From Hanleya hanleyi (Eukaryota > Mollusca > Polyplacophora > Lepidopleurida > Hanleyidae): a DNA stretch of 64,000 bases. Below, piece by piece: positions 35,643-46,121 of the stretch. The position numbers were made by a program, and so were the translations under genes. The first letter of the stretch is position 1, and each line of letters begins with the position of its first letter. The notes beneath the pieces were generated by a model that worked only from the letters and a program-made list of their open reading frames with translations, searched no databases and was not told the origin of the DNA. The stretch covers positions 152,408-216,407 of the forward strand of contig JAVTVY010045425.1 in NCBI GenBank assembly GCA_036873755.1, in the 5' to 3' direction.

Positions 35643-35863
35643 GGTCGACAAAGGACAGCTGGGAAACACCGCTCAGCTTAAGAGATGAAGGACTTATGAG
35701 TGAGACTGCTCGGTTATTGAGATGGTCGACATGTTTCAATTAGGTGGCAGCGGTGGGATGGCAGAAACACCTACAGGAAGGATGATTGAAGGACGAAAGC
35801 CTGGGATTGACCAGACTGGATAACTCTTAACTTCGCCACTGACTGAGAACTTGTGAATCGCCA

Positions 35864-36840
35864 TTGGGGCGGTTAAATACCTTCCTTAGACACATGACTG
35901 TACCAGAGGAAGTGGAAGAGGCGCTACAGTTCATCCAGTCTGAAGAGATGTCGGCCACTAGTGATGCCGACGATCAGACAACACCAGGTGATGAGGGAAA
36001 AGCTACACCAGATGGACGTATGATTACAGAGCTTCATCGGGTCATACTCTCCTGCAACAGCGACGTCCACCCCTGAGACTGAAGTGAATCTAATTTACTT
36101 CGAGCATTGCGCTGAACTGAACCGATAGACAGCTACACAGAAGGGGCAGCATCTTGCCGTATCGTTATGTGGATCAGTCCAACAGTTCTTAGCGAATCTG
36201 AAAGCCAGACCAGGGGAGATAGTTTGATCAGAGGTTGATCAGTTGAAAGATGCTCTCAAGAGGGGCGAATTGCTCCACCTAAATATAACCAAACTGATTT
36301 GTACAAATCTCAGTTGAAGGCCAGAAGGATGAAGGATTGCCCGAACTCCGTCAAGGTCTGGTAAGACTCTCAGTTGGCTAATCCTGAAACCGAAGACAAT
36401 TTGCAGGATACTATATCGAAGGACCAGTACCTGGATGCTCTGGGAGATGATATTCGATTCAAGGTATGGTAGTTTCACACCCTTAGATGCTGGAAGAAGC
36501 TGTCCAGTCTGCGGTAGGAGTGGAAGCTTTCCATGCAGCACAGCAGAGGAAACGGTAGAAACCGACTGCCAGATCAGCCGCCGATCCGATGGAGGATGTT
36601 GAAGATGAAGATGACAGCCAGATATGGATGACCTGCGGAAGGAAATGTTGACACTGATGGAGGAAATAATGCGGAGGCCCGAGCCGAGGGGTAATGGAAG
36701 ACGTGGCCGTGGAGGATGAAGCCCCAAGTCAGATAGCAATCTGGGGGACGTGGGTGGACCGAATTCTCACACAATCCGGACAACAGGACTCGGAGATGCT
36801 GGAGGTGCAGCTTGGAAGGACACTTCCAGAGGCAGTGTAC
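35864..36840 (+). pseudogene. Ty3/Gypsy gag remnant with CCHC knuckle
   Basis: A frame at 35864-36076 (VPEEVEEALQFIQSEEM...) is followed by broken gag-like sequence. At 36797-36838 one frame gives CWRCSLEGHFQRQC, an exact C-x2-C-x4-H-x4-C zinc knuckle typical of nucleocapsid, just before the protease. The overlapping frames at 36750 (+) and 36239-36783 (-) are shadows. Many frameshifts are present. Confidence 0.55.
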
Positions 36841-36959
36841 ACAGTCCCATCAGAACACGTCTAGCCTTACCTACTCCGACCCCTAGAGCTGACACCAATG
36901 GTGAGATGCACGTGCCATACTCGCATCGAGCTGGAGCAGGTGCCGGTCTGTATCTTGAG

Positions 36960-37212
36960 GCTTGGATCAGAACACTCGAGGTGATGGCATGTGTAGACAC
37001 CGGATCATCAGTGTCCATTATGGAGGAGGACTTGGGAGCTACTCGATCCCGCTGAGAGGCCCACCCTGGGGAAGTCTACTATACCTGCGTTGTGTGTGGC
37101 CGATGAGTCCGACATGCTGCTGATGGGGGTTGCCGATTTTTCTTCAATATTGGGGGTAATAAGAGGAAGCAGACAATAGTAGTTGTTTGATGCTATACTT
37201 GGGCTCGACTTT
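36960..37212 (+). pseudogene. Ty3/Gypsy protease remnant (DTGS)
   Basis: VDTGSSVSIMEEDL (36993 onward) carries the aspartic-protease active-site triad. The frame is lost after about 20 residues, but the downstream bases still align with the segment at 35412-35642. In an intact element it would cleave the Gag-Pol polyprotein. Confidence 0.7.
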
Positions 37213-37681
37213 CCGAGTACACGTTAATGTCTGGTGGATGTGTCAGATGTACAATTGAAGCTCGGAGGGAAGTACATTTCATGGAGCAAAGTTGGCAATT
37301 ATGGTTGTCACCGGGTAAGTCTGGCCGAAACAGTCTCTCTGCTTCCAGGGATGGAAATACTTCCACCAGCTAGTCAAAGACGCGACATACGGAGAAGTTG
37401 GCCTGATAGAGAGTGGAGTGATGCTTGCCAGAAATCTTTCAAAGATAGAAGGGAAAACGTTCGTCCATGTGTTGAATCCCTCTAATGAGTGGTTCTGAGG
37501 ACGGGAACGACGTGCAAGTAGATGTCATCGATAGAGCTGCAAGAGACTTGCCGAGAATGTGAACCAGTTGTGTCTCATGTGTGTCCGAGCCATTTGAAAT
37601 CCTTGACAGAAATATCAAAGAAAGAGCTCTCCCCTCCACAAGCAGATCAGGTGCGGGACCTACTGCTGAAGTCTGTTTGCT

Positions 37682-38270
37682 ATGGATGACGACTTGGACA
37701 GAACTACCATGGTTCAACGCCAGATAAAGACAGGGAATGTGCCACCGAGATGTCCACCTATCCATGCCAGAGAAGAGGTAGATCGGCAAGTCAACAGTAT
37801 GCTACAGAACGGCATTATTGAGCCATCAGTAGAACTGGTCAGCAGCGGTAGTCTTGGTCCGGAAGAAGGATGGCCAGATGCGTTTTTGTGTGGATTATCA
37901 TGCTCTTAATAAAGTTACCGAGAAGGATGTGTACCCGTTGCCCAGGATCGACGAATTCTTAGACGCAGCGTGGTAGAGGATATTGGATTTAATGTGGGGA
38001 TACTGGCAAGTGGAAGTGGCCGAAAAAATAAGTGGGAGACAGTATTTGGGACCAGGAGAGGTCTGCATCAGTTTGGGGTGATGCCTTTTGGGCTATGCAA
38101 CGCTCCAGGTACTTTTGAGAGGCTCATGGGGGCAGTTTTCAAAGTGTATGAATGTATAGATGACATTATTGTTTTCGGCCGAAGTTTTGATCAAACGACT
38201 GGAGGAAGTATTTCGACGACTTAGGGACAAGGACCTTAAACTCTAGCTCTCAAAATGTGTATCTGGCGCC
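37682..38270 (+). pseudogene. Ty3/Gypsy reverse transcriptase remnant
   Basis: QRQIKTGNVPPRCPP and REEVDRQVNSMLQNGIIEPS are the N-terminal RT hallmarks. A shifted frame then gives [31 protein letters not shown], and GLHQFGVMPFGLCNAPGTFE. The catalytic box survives as CIDDIIVFG in place of the usual YLDD. At least three frameshifts or stops break it, so it is inactive. Confidence 0.85.
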
Positions 38271-39170
38271 CGAAAAGTTGTGTATTTGGGACATGTCAGC
38301 TCTGAGAAAGGTGTCGCCACTGACCCTGAGAAGACCAAAGCAGTTGCCGAATGGCCTATCCCCACATCTCAGACGGAAGTAAGAAGGTTTTTGGGACTGC
38401 ACAGTTATTATCGCCAGTTCGTTCGAGATAGCGGCGCCACTGCACAGGCTGACAGAGAAAAATAAAGCTTTCATCTGGTCCAGTGAATGTCGAAAAGCTT
38501 TCAACTGCCTGAAGGATTGTTTGGTTTCGGCGCCCATTTTGACCATGCCCGATTTCAGAGAGCCTTTCATCCTCGACACAGATGCCAGCAACACAGGACT
38601 GAGAGCAGTGTTGTCTCAGAAGCATGGAGATGAAGAGTGTGTGATAGCCTATAGCGGTCATAGTTTATTGAAATCGGAATGGGAGTACTGTGTGACCCGT
38701 ACCGAACTCTTGGCTGTGATGTATGCTGTGAAAACTTTCTGGCACTATTTATATGGAAGGGAGTACCTTCTACGGACGGACCATGATCATTACGATGGAT
38801 GATGAGATTAATAATTAAACCTGGCCGGAAACATGGGAATATGGACGCCCTCATCCGGCATCCATGTAAGCAGTGTGGCCGTAGCAGTGAGGAAGACGAG
38901 ACATTGCGACAAGTGGGGATTGTGCCCCCAAATGACGCTTTCGGCAAGGCACAAGGTGGTGATCCTGACCTGCAGTCAATGACTGACTGGGTGAAGACAG
39001 CCGAGAGACCATTTTGGGAAGTGGTCAGCCAATATGGGCCTCTGACGAAAACCGTCTGGGGAGCCTACCGAACTCTGGTGATGGAAGGTCCGGTACTCAG
39101 GCATAAATAGTACGACAGCAGAGGAAGAGTTATTCGGTGCCTTCTTGTAGTGCCAGATCATTGAGAACAT
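38270..39170 (+). pseudogene. Ty3/Gypsy RNase H and connection remnant
   Basis: VVYLGHVSSEKGVATDPEKT and EVRRFLGLHSYYRQFVRD end the RT. The frame at 38521-38802 holds the RNase H part (LDTDASNTGLRAVLSQ, then VTRTELLAVMYAVKTFWHYL). The segment from 38799 has PGRKHGNMDALIRHPCKQCG, the usual link to integrase. Past about 39170 similarity stops and the dispersed repeat begins, so integrase is missing. No LTR pair was recognised. Confidence 0.8.
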
Positions 39171-40600
39171 ATCCTGCTCCATATGGCAGGATGTTGTGGC
39201 CCCTGTCGAATAGGGCCTTCAACTTAGCTATAGCAGTGAACTTTGCCACTCCGGTGAGAAAACCATTATCCTTATCCACTGTATCTCCCACTAGAGTCCC
39301 GCGTCAGGGCATCACTGGGTGCCCAAAAAGCACCCATTGGAGCAGCGCGAAGCCTTGACGAGTCTTTGACTCACGTGAGCTATCTTTCTCATTTGAAAAT
39401 TGTATGAGATAATGAGTGCTATTATAAACGTGCATGTCGAGTGTCAAAGGTATTAAAAACAACCCAAAGCTGTGATATAATAATGTGCGGTTACGGTAAA
39501 AAAATTGTTCCATTGCCAATTAAAACAAATTCTGTTTCAGTTTTTACTCTGTCAGATATACTGGAAAGCCAGATATGGTTAAAACACACTGCAATAACGT
39601 ACACTTCATGCCAATAGTCCACCCCAGGAACTAACATCTGAACACGTCTACTGACAAGTGTACATTGTGACTGGTGTTAACCCTATCTGGCCTGGGCTTT
39701 TTGGGACCTGTTGTGGCCTTGGGGGGGGGGGGGGGGGAGCCCGAAATGGTTCCCTCTAATTATTTTTCTTACCCCTTGAGCTAGGGGGCTGAAACTTACC
39801 ACACTATACCCTTGGGTCAAGCTCTACCAAAAAAATGCAAAAAAAAGATGGCCGCTTTGATGACGTCACAGTGACGTCATTTTCAAAAACGCCATTTTTT
39901 GGTCGATTTTTCGGTCAGATTTTCCGAAATTTTATTTTTGCAATTTCTCCGCAAAAACTGCATGATAAATTAGTAAATATTATTGTAATGTGAAATAAAA
40001 TAGTTTTTGCCCACTTTTCATTACGGAAAAGCAGAAATTTTGAAGAAATATGACAAAAACATCACTTTTCTGGGACCCCACGTGGCCACCATCTTGGATC
40101 TACCCATGATCCTCTGCACGGGGAGTTATGCAAATAGGCTCAAAATGAGCCCAATACGATAAACTATAAAGTCTTAGAGTGTCAGCTCTCCATTTTTTGT
40201 CGTTCCGGAGATTGCGCAGAAAGTTTCGGCCAGGTAGGGTTAACGGACATTAATCACATAAATATATGTATTTTTTGATCATAGTAACTTGACACTAGTA
40301 ACTTGACAAGAGTGCAGTATTTATAACACACTCCATTAGCTGCATGGAAATGCTGACAATATCAACTACGTGGTAGCATTTTACCCCCAGGACAAGGTGA
40401 ACCGGACTACCCAAGTACATTTGCGACAAGAAATCACACCACAAAAATGTAAAAAAAATGTGAAGTTACGTAACTTCAAACAAAGTCTTCTGAGTTTAAA
40501 TATACGCCCGTGCATACGTGAATGTAACCCTATAAACCATATTGTAGACTTTGAACTTGATCAGATAGCTCAAGGTCGGTCATCTTGAACAGGCCTCTAA
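39165..40600 (+). repeat. Dispersed 1.4-kb repeat, copy 1
   Basis: It matches the reverse complement of 54490-55780 with scattered differences (GGGTGCCCAAAAAGCACCCA, GGAGCAGCGCGAAGCCTTGA and many others). It begins directly where the Gypsy remnant stops and ends at AGGCCTCTAATTA. It may be the flank or 3' end of a retroelement. A frame encoding GITGCPKSTHWSSAKP recurs in both copies but lies in a repeat and has no family match known to me. Confidence 0.8.
39677..40243. mobile_element. piggyBac-type MITE in dispersed repeat copy 1
   Basis: TTAA at 39677-39680 and 40240-40243 borders ends CCCTATCTGGCC and GGCCAGGTAGGG (inverted, one mismatch). The 559-bp interior has a poly-G run and two TGACGTCA sites (39861 and 39872). 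The matching repeat at 55.2 kb lacks it: the reverse complement there reads GGTGTAAACGGAC where the filled site reads GGTG-TTAA-...-TTAA-CGGAC. It has no coding capacity. Confidence 0.85.
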
Positions 40601-41007
40601 TTATGTACTGTTAATATGTGAAATATGAAGGTGTAAATTTGAAGGGCCGAATAATGGTACCTCGATATACTGCAGTGACTAATTTTGCCTTGAAAACGTT
40701 TCAATCAAATTGGAAAGGACACCTTAGTTGTCTTAATCTCAAATCTAAAGGGTTTTTGTATCCACCCCGTTTTATGGAAGTTTCTTTTGTCCCACCTTCA
40801 CCCACACTATATGGCAAGACGGTGCGAGTAAATAAATACATTTCCATGCATTGCTTAGGATGCCCATGCGCGGGAATTTTATGATATTGGCCGATATCCA
40901 CTGGACAAACAGGATGACATAGCGAGGGAGTCTGCCGGCTTTTCTAGCAATCAGCAACAAAGTTTAGAGATTAGTTCAACACGATTACGTAATATGTTTA
41001 CATGTTT
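40600..41007. other. Unassigned spacer
   Basis: Nothing recognised. The short frames lack motifs. Confidence 0.45.
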
Positions 41008-42103
41008 ATCTCGCCTTACGAATTAAAGGGGAGATATTGTGAGGGAGAAGAGGATATCATCGTCGGTGTCCCCGGCCTGGAAATGATAAGGTTTTTGGTT
41101 TAGCAAATTCAACAAAAAATATCTAGAAAAATGTCAAAAAAAATTATGGGGGGTGGGTATTCCACCTGGGGGTGCAGAAAGTCTTGTACTAAAGAAAGCC
41201 CCTGGGAGCACATGTGGTGGAATATGAGTCAGATATGGGTGCTCTGTAAATATAAAATCCCTTTAATAAGAGTTTTTCGTTTGGCTGAAGTGCACATGTA
41301 CATAGAAAGTTTGCTGCAGTTGTCAGCTGTCATCGGATGATTATGAAACTTGGTATACATGTTTCTTATGATTAGAGGATGTACCATGTGCTATTTTTGA
41401 GCTGAAATATTAATTTTCGTCCAAATTATGGCAAATAGTTTTTGGTTTAGCAGAATTGTACATGTAGGCAGAAAGTTTGCTGCAGTTGTCAGTTCTCAAA
41501 AGGATGATTATGAACCTTGGTACACATGATTCTTATGATTGGAGGATGCACCTGTGCTATTTATGAGATGAAATATTAATTTGTGTCCAAATTATTAGGT
41601 TTTGGACTTAGTAATTTGCCAGTTATAAGGTTTTTTGTTAGAAAAGTTCTCAACTGTACTGAAAAGTCTGAATTTGTCAGGTTTCATTGGATGATTATGA
41701 AACTTGATACACATATTTCATATGATTAGAGGATGTCCCTGTGCTATTTAGGAGATGAAATATTAATTTTTGTTCAAATTTTGAGGGTTTCATCTTCGTA
41801 ATCTGGCAATGATCATGTACAACTGTACATTAAAAGTTTGCTGAAGCTGTCAGCCTTCATTGGATGAGTTTGACACTTGCTATCAAGTTCAATTGATTCG
41901 AGGATGCATGTGCTATTTAAAAATATGACATTGAAATATGGATTTTTGTCCTAATTATCGCAGTTTAGACTTTGTACGTTTCCACTGATAAGGTTTTGTT
42001 GGGCCAAAATTTACAGGTAGATCTGTACATGGAAAGTTTGCTGAACCTTTCGTGGAATGATTATAAAACTTGGTGGACACGTTTCATGTTTTTCTAGGAC
42101 AGA

Positions 42104-43225
42104 CCTATCCAGCAGTAATCACACACGGCACTGACCTATCCAGCAGTAATTCCATAAGGGACTCCACTATCCAGCAGTAATCCCAGACCGGACTGACCTA
42201 TCCAGCAGTAATCCCACATGGGACTGATCTATCCAGCAGTAACCCCACACGGGACTGGCCTATCCAGCAGTACTCTCACACAGGACTGATATATCCAGAA
42301 GTAATCAACTATCCAGCAGTAATCCCAGACCGGACTGACCTATCCAGCAGTAATCCCAGACCGGACTGACCTATCCAGCAGTAATCCCACATGGGACTGG
42401 TCTATCCAGCAGTAACCCCACACGGGACTGGCCTATCCAGCAGTACTCTCACACAGGACTGATATATCCAGAAGACTCAACTATCCAGCAGTAATCCCAG
42501 ACCGGACTGACCTATCCAGCAGTAATCCCACATGGGACTGGTCTATCCAGCAGTAATCCCAAATGGCACTGACCTATCCACCAGTAATTCCAAATGGCAC
42601 TGACCTATCCAGCAGTAATTCCATAAGGGACTCAACTATCCAGCAGTAATCCCAGACCGGACTGACCTATCCAGCAGTAATCCCACATGGGACTGGTCTA
42701 TCCAGCAGTAACCCCACACGGGACTGGCCTATCCAGCAGTACTCTCACACAGGACTGATATATCCAGAAGTAATCTCGCACTGGAATGCCCGAAGCAGCA
42801 GTAATCCCACACGGCACTGACCTATCCAGTCATAATCCTACATGGGACTGGCCTATCCCGCTGTAATCCCACACAGGGCTAGCCTATCCAGCAGTAATCC
42901 CACACGGTACTGGCATTCCCAGCAGTAATCCCACACCGGATTGCCGTATGTAGCAGTAATCCAACACTGGACTGCCTATGCAGCATTAATCCCACACCGG
43001 ACTGGACTGGCCTGCCCTGCCCAGCAGTAATCCCACATGGGACTGGACTATCCAGCAGTAATCCCACACGGGACTGGTCTATTCTGCAGTAATCCCGCAA
43101 GGGACTGACCTATCCAGCAGTAATCTCGCACTGAAATGCCATATGCAGCAGTAATCCCACGACACTGACCTATCCAGCCATAGTCCTACACGGGATTGAC
43201 CTATCTGGCAGTAATCCCACATGGG
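42104..43225. repeat. 31-bp minisatellite with higher-order pattern
   Basis: About 35 copies of a unit like CCTATCCAGCAGTAATCCCA plus CACGGGACTGA. A variant block (TACTCTCACACAGGACTGAT followed by ATATCCAGAAG) returns at about 42271, 42444 and 42740, showing duplication of groups of units. Frames on either strand are repeat-driven. Confidence 0.92.
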
Positions 43226-43367
43226 GCTATGTTATTGTCTGTACCGGAACATCTAAGTCAGACATTAGCATGGTTAGTGTATGTATCAGATAATCTGTCA
43301 GATGTTTTTGTCTGTACCAGATCAGACATTGTCTATACCAGATACTCTATTCCAGACATTGTCTGTA

Positions 43368-43478
43368 CCAATAACTCGAGAATAACTGATCGACTTCAAA
43401 CTTAGAGAGTGTCTTGACATTGGTGAGAGGATGGTTGGTATTGCTTTTCAGTTACCTGTGTAATCCAAGAGTAACTGT
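43368..43478 (+). repeat. Single family III unit fragment
   Basis: CCAATAACTCGAGAATAACT and CTTCAAACTTAGAGAGTGTC, then GGTTGGTATTGCTTTTCAGT, match one tandem unit of family III (24110-24360). It is isolated here, directly after the minisatellite region. Confidence 0.7.
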
Positions 43479-43602
43479 AACTGTTCTCACTCTAAACCAG
43501 TCACATCCGAATGTAAAAATAAGACTTGAGTATAAAAACCCTTCTCAATTTATATTTATCCAAGCAGTTTCTGATTTGATTGTAGCTGTCAATTCCTAGT
43601 AC

Positions 43603-43741
43603 GGAATGTGTGAAAGTTTTCAGTTACTTGCTGATGTGTGGTGGTTCTTTTCGGGTACACCGGCTTCCTCCACCAATCAAACTGGCTGTCAGCACATGAG
43701 TGAAATAACCTTAAGTGTGACATTAAACCAAATCCACTCCC
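43603..43741 (+). repeat. 5'-truncated SINE
   Basis: It matches the body and tail of the SINE at 15494-15728 (TGTGAAAG, GGTGGTTCT, CACCGGCTTCCTCCACCA, GTGACATTAAACCAAATCC). It lacks the tRNA-like head. Confidence 0.75.
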
Positions 43742-44054
43742 CCTTCTTATCACAGCATATATGCTCTACAATACTGCTGCTCCACAAGGTAAGGTGTTGG
43801 GGTGCTCAGAGATTTCTGTCATGGTGGTATTGTGAATCGTATGGAATCACTTTTATGCATACTGATCGTCTGAAGTTACAATGTACAGCAACGTTTTATC
43901 TGAGTTAATAACGTGACATTAACATGAAATTATTTCCAAACAATTTTTGGTTTGATTGAGACTGGCCATCTACATCTATGCTTTCAATACTGCTGCAGGT
44001 TCAGGGGATAACCCCACAAGGCGAGATGTTGGGGTTCTTAGAACGCTGATTTAT

Positions 44055-44331
44055 TTTGTTATATATGTTTTTGTTTTGTAGCATTAATGCAATATGGATA
44101 CCATTCTGGGCTTGCCTTCGGGTGTAGTTGTCAGAGAATGTCATCAATCTCTGGCTATCAAAAACTTTTCCATTATACTCAATAAACTCAGAAAATAATA
44201 CTTTAATTATTAAATATATAAGACGTACCTATACTTATTACATGGTGGGAGGAATTCCTATTTTCTTCCATTCCATTCCTGCAGAAACTTTGGGACCCGC
44301 ATCTCCTTCACCAGACAGTCTACACCAGGTC
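44055..44331. other. Unassigned spacer
   Basis: Nothing recognised. Confidence 0.4.
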
Positions 44332-44607
44332 TGTGCAGCATACGTTCATAAAGTTAGACCGCAGTTCGCAGTTCATTATTCGAGGAGACCAGCCATTATT
44401 TTCTCAGATATGAAAATCTGTATTTTTATTTATTATGAGTACTTTGAACTCCAAACTCTGTATAGCAAGAGAGAATGTCATGCTCTATATCTTTGCATAT
44501 TCAAATCCCAAATTTTATGCCATGGGCGCTGTTATGAGTCGCTGAATGACTGGTCCCGAATAACGAACTGCGAACCGCGGTCTAACTTTATGAACGTGTG
44601 CAGCATA
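44332..44607. mobile_element. Mutator-like MITE with 11-bp target duplication
   Basis: The element at 44343-44596 (254 bp) begins CGTTCATAAAGTTAGACCGC and ends with the exact reverse complement; similarity of the arms extends to about 50 bp. It is flanked by TGTGCAGCATA at 44332-44342 and 44597-44607. Long terminal repeats with 9-11-bp target duplications fit Mutator-like MITEs. The frame at 44128-44628 runs across it and is spurious. Confidence 0.85.
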
Positions 44608-44724
44608 TGCCTTTGGTCAAGAAATTAATCTATCCTTGGTCATTGACTTGACAGTATTGTGTATAAATTTTGGCTCTATAGATTTCCATATTAAGAATTA
44701 ATTACGTTCCGAGGTTAAGCAACC

Positions 44725-45160
44725 TTCAATTTAAGAGGACTCCGCAAATGGAAACTTAAGAAACTTAACCCTGCTGGGTAAAACAAATTTTTTAAATCAC
44801 TGGCCTTGTCAATGCTTGTTCGTCTCTTCACTTCCCTACCAAATTCTCCATTCAGCGATATTTTGGAGTTGATGCGGAAACTGATTCTACAAAGTGGCAA
44901 ATGGCAAAATAGATGGAGAATACTACGAGAAGATTTTCTTGGATCAGAATATCTCGAAGCGATCATAAGAAATATCGACAATCCTTTCCGGAAAGATACT
45001 ATTCAGTCGTGGTACAATGTCCAACAAACTATGAAAGAAAAAAGTAAGTTACATATAAACGAATACTGTAAACACTATGGTGCAAGTGTAACTTCTGTAA
45101 TTCAAATATATTCACGGAGATCTGATATAATCAAGGTATTAGATAAATCCGAGACATAAC
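44725..45160 (+). pseudogene. LINE ORF2 C-terminal fragment (L1/Tx1-like)
   Basis: In shifting frames it reads LRKWKL..., then LALSMLVRLFTSLPNSPFSD, matching the KWKMRNLSLLGKITVIKSLA region of the LINE at 52 kb. A deletion follows, after which IIRNIDNPFRKDTIQSWYNV aligns with that LINE's DMIKNCSNPFWKEVLRAWQS. It comes from a related but different LINE and is clearly dead. Confidence 0.75.
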
Positions 45161-45269
45161 CGACAACGATGGCAGAGTAATGGGCTTCCGTAACTTAAAC
45201 AGCCTGTAAGTGATAAGAAAGGGGACTATAGTAGTAAGAAACGGGCCCACAAAACAAGTTTTTTTGGGG

Positions 45270-45350
45270 GTGAAGTGTCGAAATATGGGGTCTCTATATA
45301 TAACCCCATGTTTTTTATATATAGCGATCCCATATTGCGACACTTCACCG
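45270..45350. repeat. Hairpin with arms of about 34 bp
   Basis: GGTGAAGTGTCG (45270 side) pairs with CGACACTTCACC (45350 side). The pairing continues through AATATGGG/CCCATATT and TATATATA, with two or three mismatches, around a loop of about 12 bp. Confidence 0.8.
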
Positions 45351-45899
45351 CAATACCACCGCCCACATCCCCTAAAACTCTTGTTTGGAGCATGAAGGTA
45401 AAAGTGAAGGAGACACAACTCTGTCAGATCAAAGTGTGCGTGACCGCCTCAGCGGGATCCCACCGGATTTAGCCAAGGGATTAAAACAGTCGGTCGTGCT
45501 TGGCAACTATCGGTTTTACGCGCATGCGCAGTAGTAACATTATCGCGACCACTTAAACAGATAGTGTATTGTGAATGTGGATTGATACTTAACCTACCGC
45601 TGTTGGTAATATCACTAAGGCTGTGGCATTACACAGCAGAACAGATAATTTATTCAGGAAGCATGTTAACTCTGATCATGGGGGTAAATGCTCTGTTATA
45701 ATTATTTGAATAAGCTAGATTGCGGGGGGGGGGGGGAATAAATATAGCAAAAATGCCATCTTGTTTGTAGAAATGGTGTCTGGATATATTTGATTTTAGT
45801 AAATTTTAACGTCTTTTACCTTAAAAATGTCCAAATCTGTCACATGTCAATATAAAAACAATAAAAGATATTGCATTTTTTACGACCATATCGCGTATT
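45351..45899. other. Unassigned spacer
   Basis: A poly-G run at about 45724-45735 and a GCGCATGCGCA site near 45520. No gene recognised. Confidence 0.45.
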
Positions 45900-46121
45900 T
45901 TGCGGCCCATCAAACTTGTTGGGGCCTATCTAAATATACCGGTATTATCGAACAACGATAGAATGATTGGTTGTGATGACTCGCACTGCGAATATGAATG
46001 GTGGAATTACGACTGTGCCGGTATTAACGAAGATTCGGTACCGGAAGGAGACTGGATCTGCATAGAATGTACCCATGCTTCCAAACAAATCAACTTGTAT
46101 GTGTTTTTTCATTGTTCATAG
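45900..46121 (+). pseudogene. Degenerate PHD finger fragment
   Basis: The frame encodes MIGCDDSHCEYEWWNYDCAG and then PEGDWICIECTHA. This is the middle and end of a PHD zinc finger: Cys pair, aromatic-x-x-Cys, W-x-C-x2-C. The usual metal-binding His is replaced by Asn (WWNYDC) and the first Cys pair is not visible (AYLNIP at that place). PHD fingers occur in ORF1 of some CR1/L2-like LINEs and in other retroelements, which suits this setting. A host chromatin gene is less likely. Confidence 0.55.

Larger units (their letters stand above)
41008..44050 (+). mobile_element. HINE-like family V, copy b (complete)
   Basis: The head is ATCTCGCCTTACGAA (41008-41022). About five units of 165-180 bp follow to about 42100, with GGATGATTATGAAACTTGGT-like cores. 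Then comes a 1.1-kb minisatellite, then mixed sequence with a SINE fragment. The tail has AAGGCGAGAT (44018-44027), inverse of the head, and the small hairpin GTTCT-T-AGAAC (44034-44044). A second, poorer tail (CCACAAGGTAAGGTGTTGGG) lies at 43783. The element was probably enlarged by insertions. Confidence 0.65.

Noticed and set aside
36239..36783. - strand frame of 166 residues
   Set aside because: It is antisense to the Gypsy gag/CCHC region, whose sense reading has the recognisable zinc knuckle.
38567..38947. - strand frame of 126 residues
   Set aside because: Antisense shadow of the RNase H frame.
42879..43100. - strand frame in the 31-bp array
   Set aside because: Repeat-driven frame without any domain.
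42104..43225. CRISPR-like array
   Set aside because: The repeats are contiguous 31-bp minisatellite units without unique spacers, in an animal genome.
44128..44628. + strand frame of 166 residues
   Set aside because: It runs across the MITE arms and target duplications and shows no domain.
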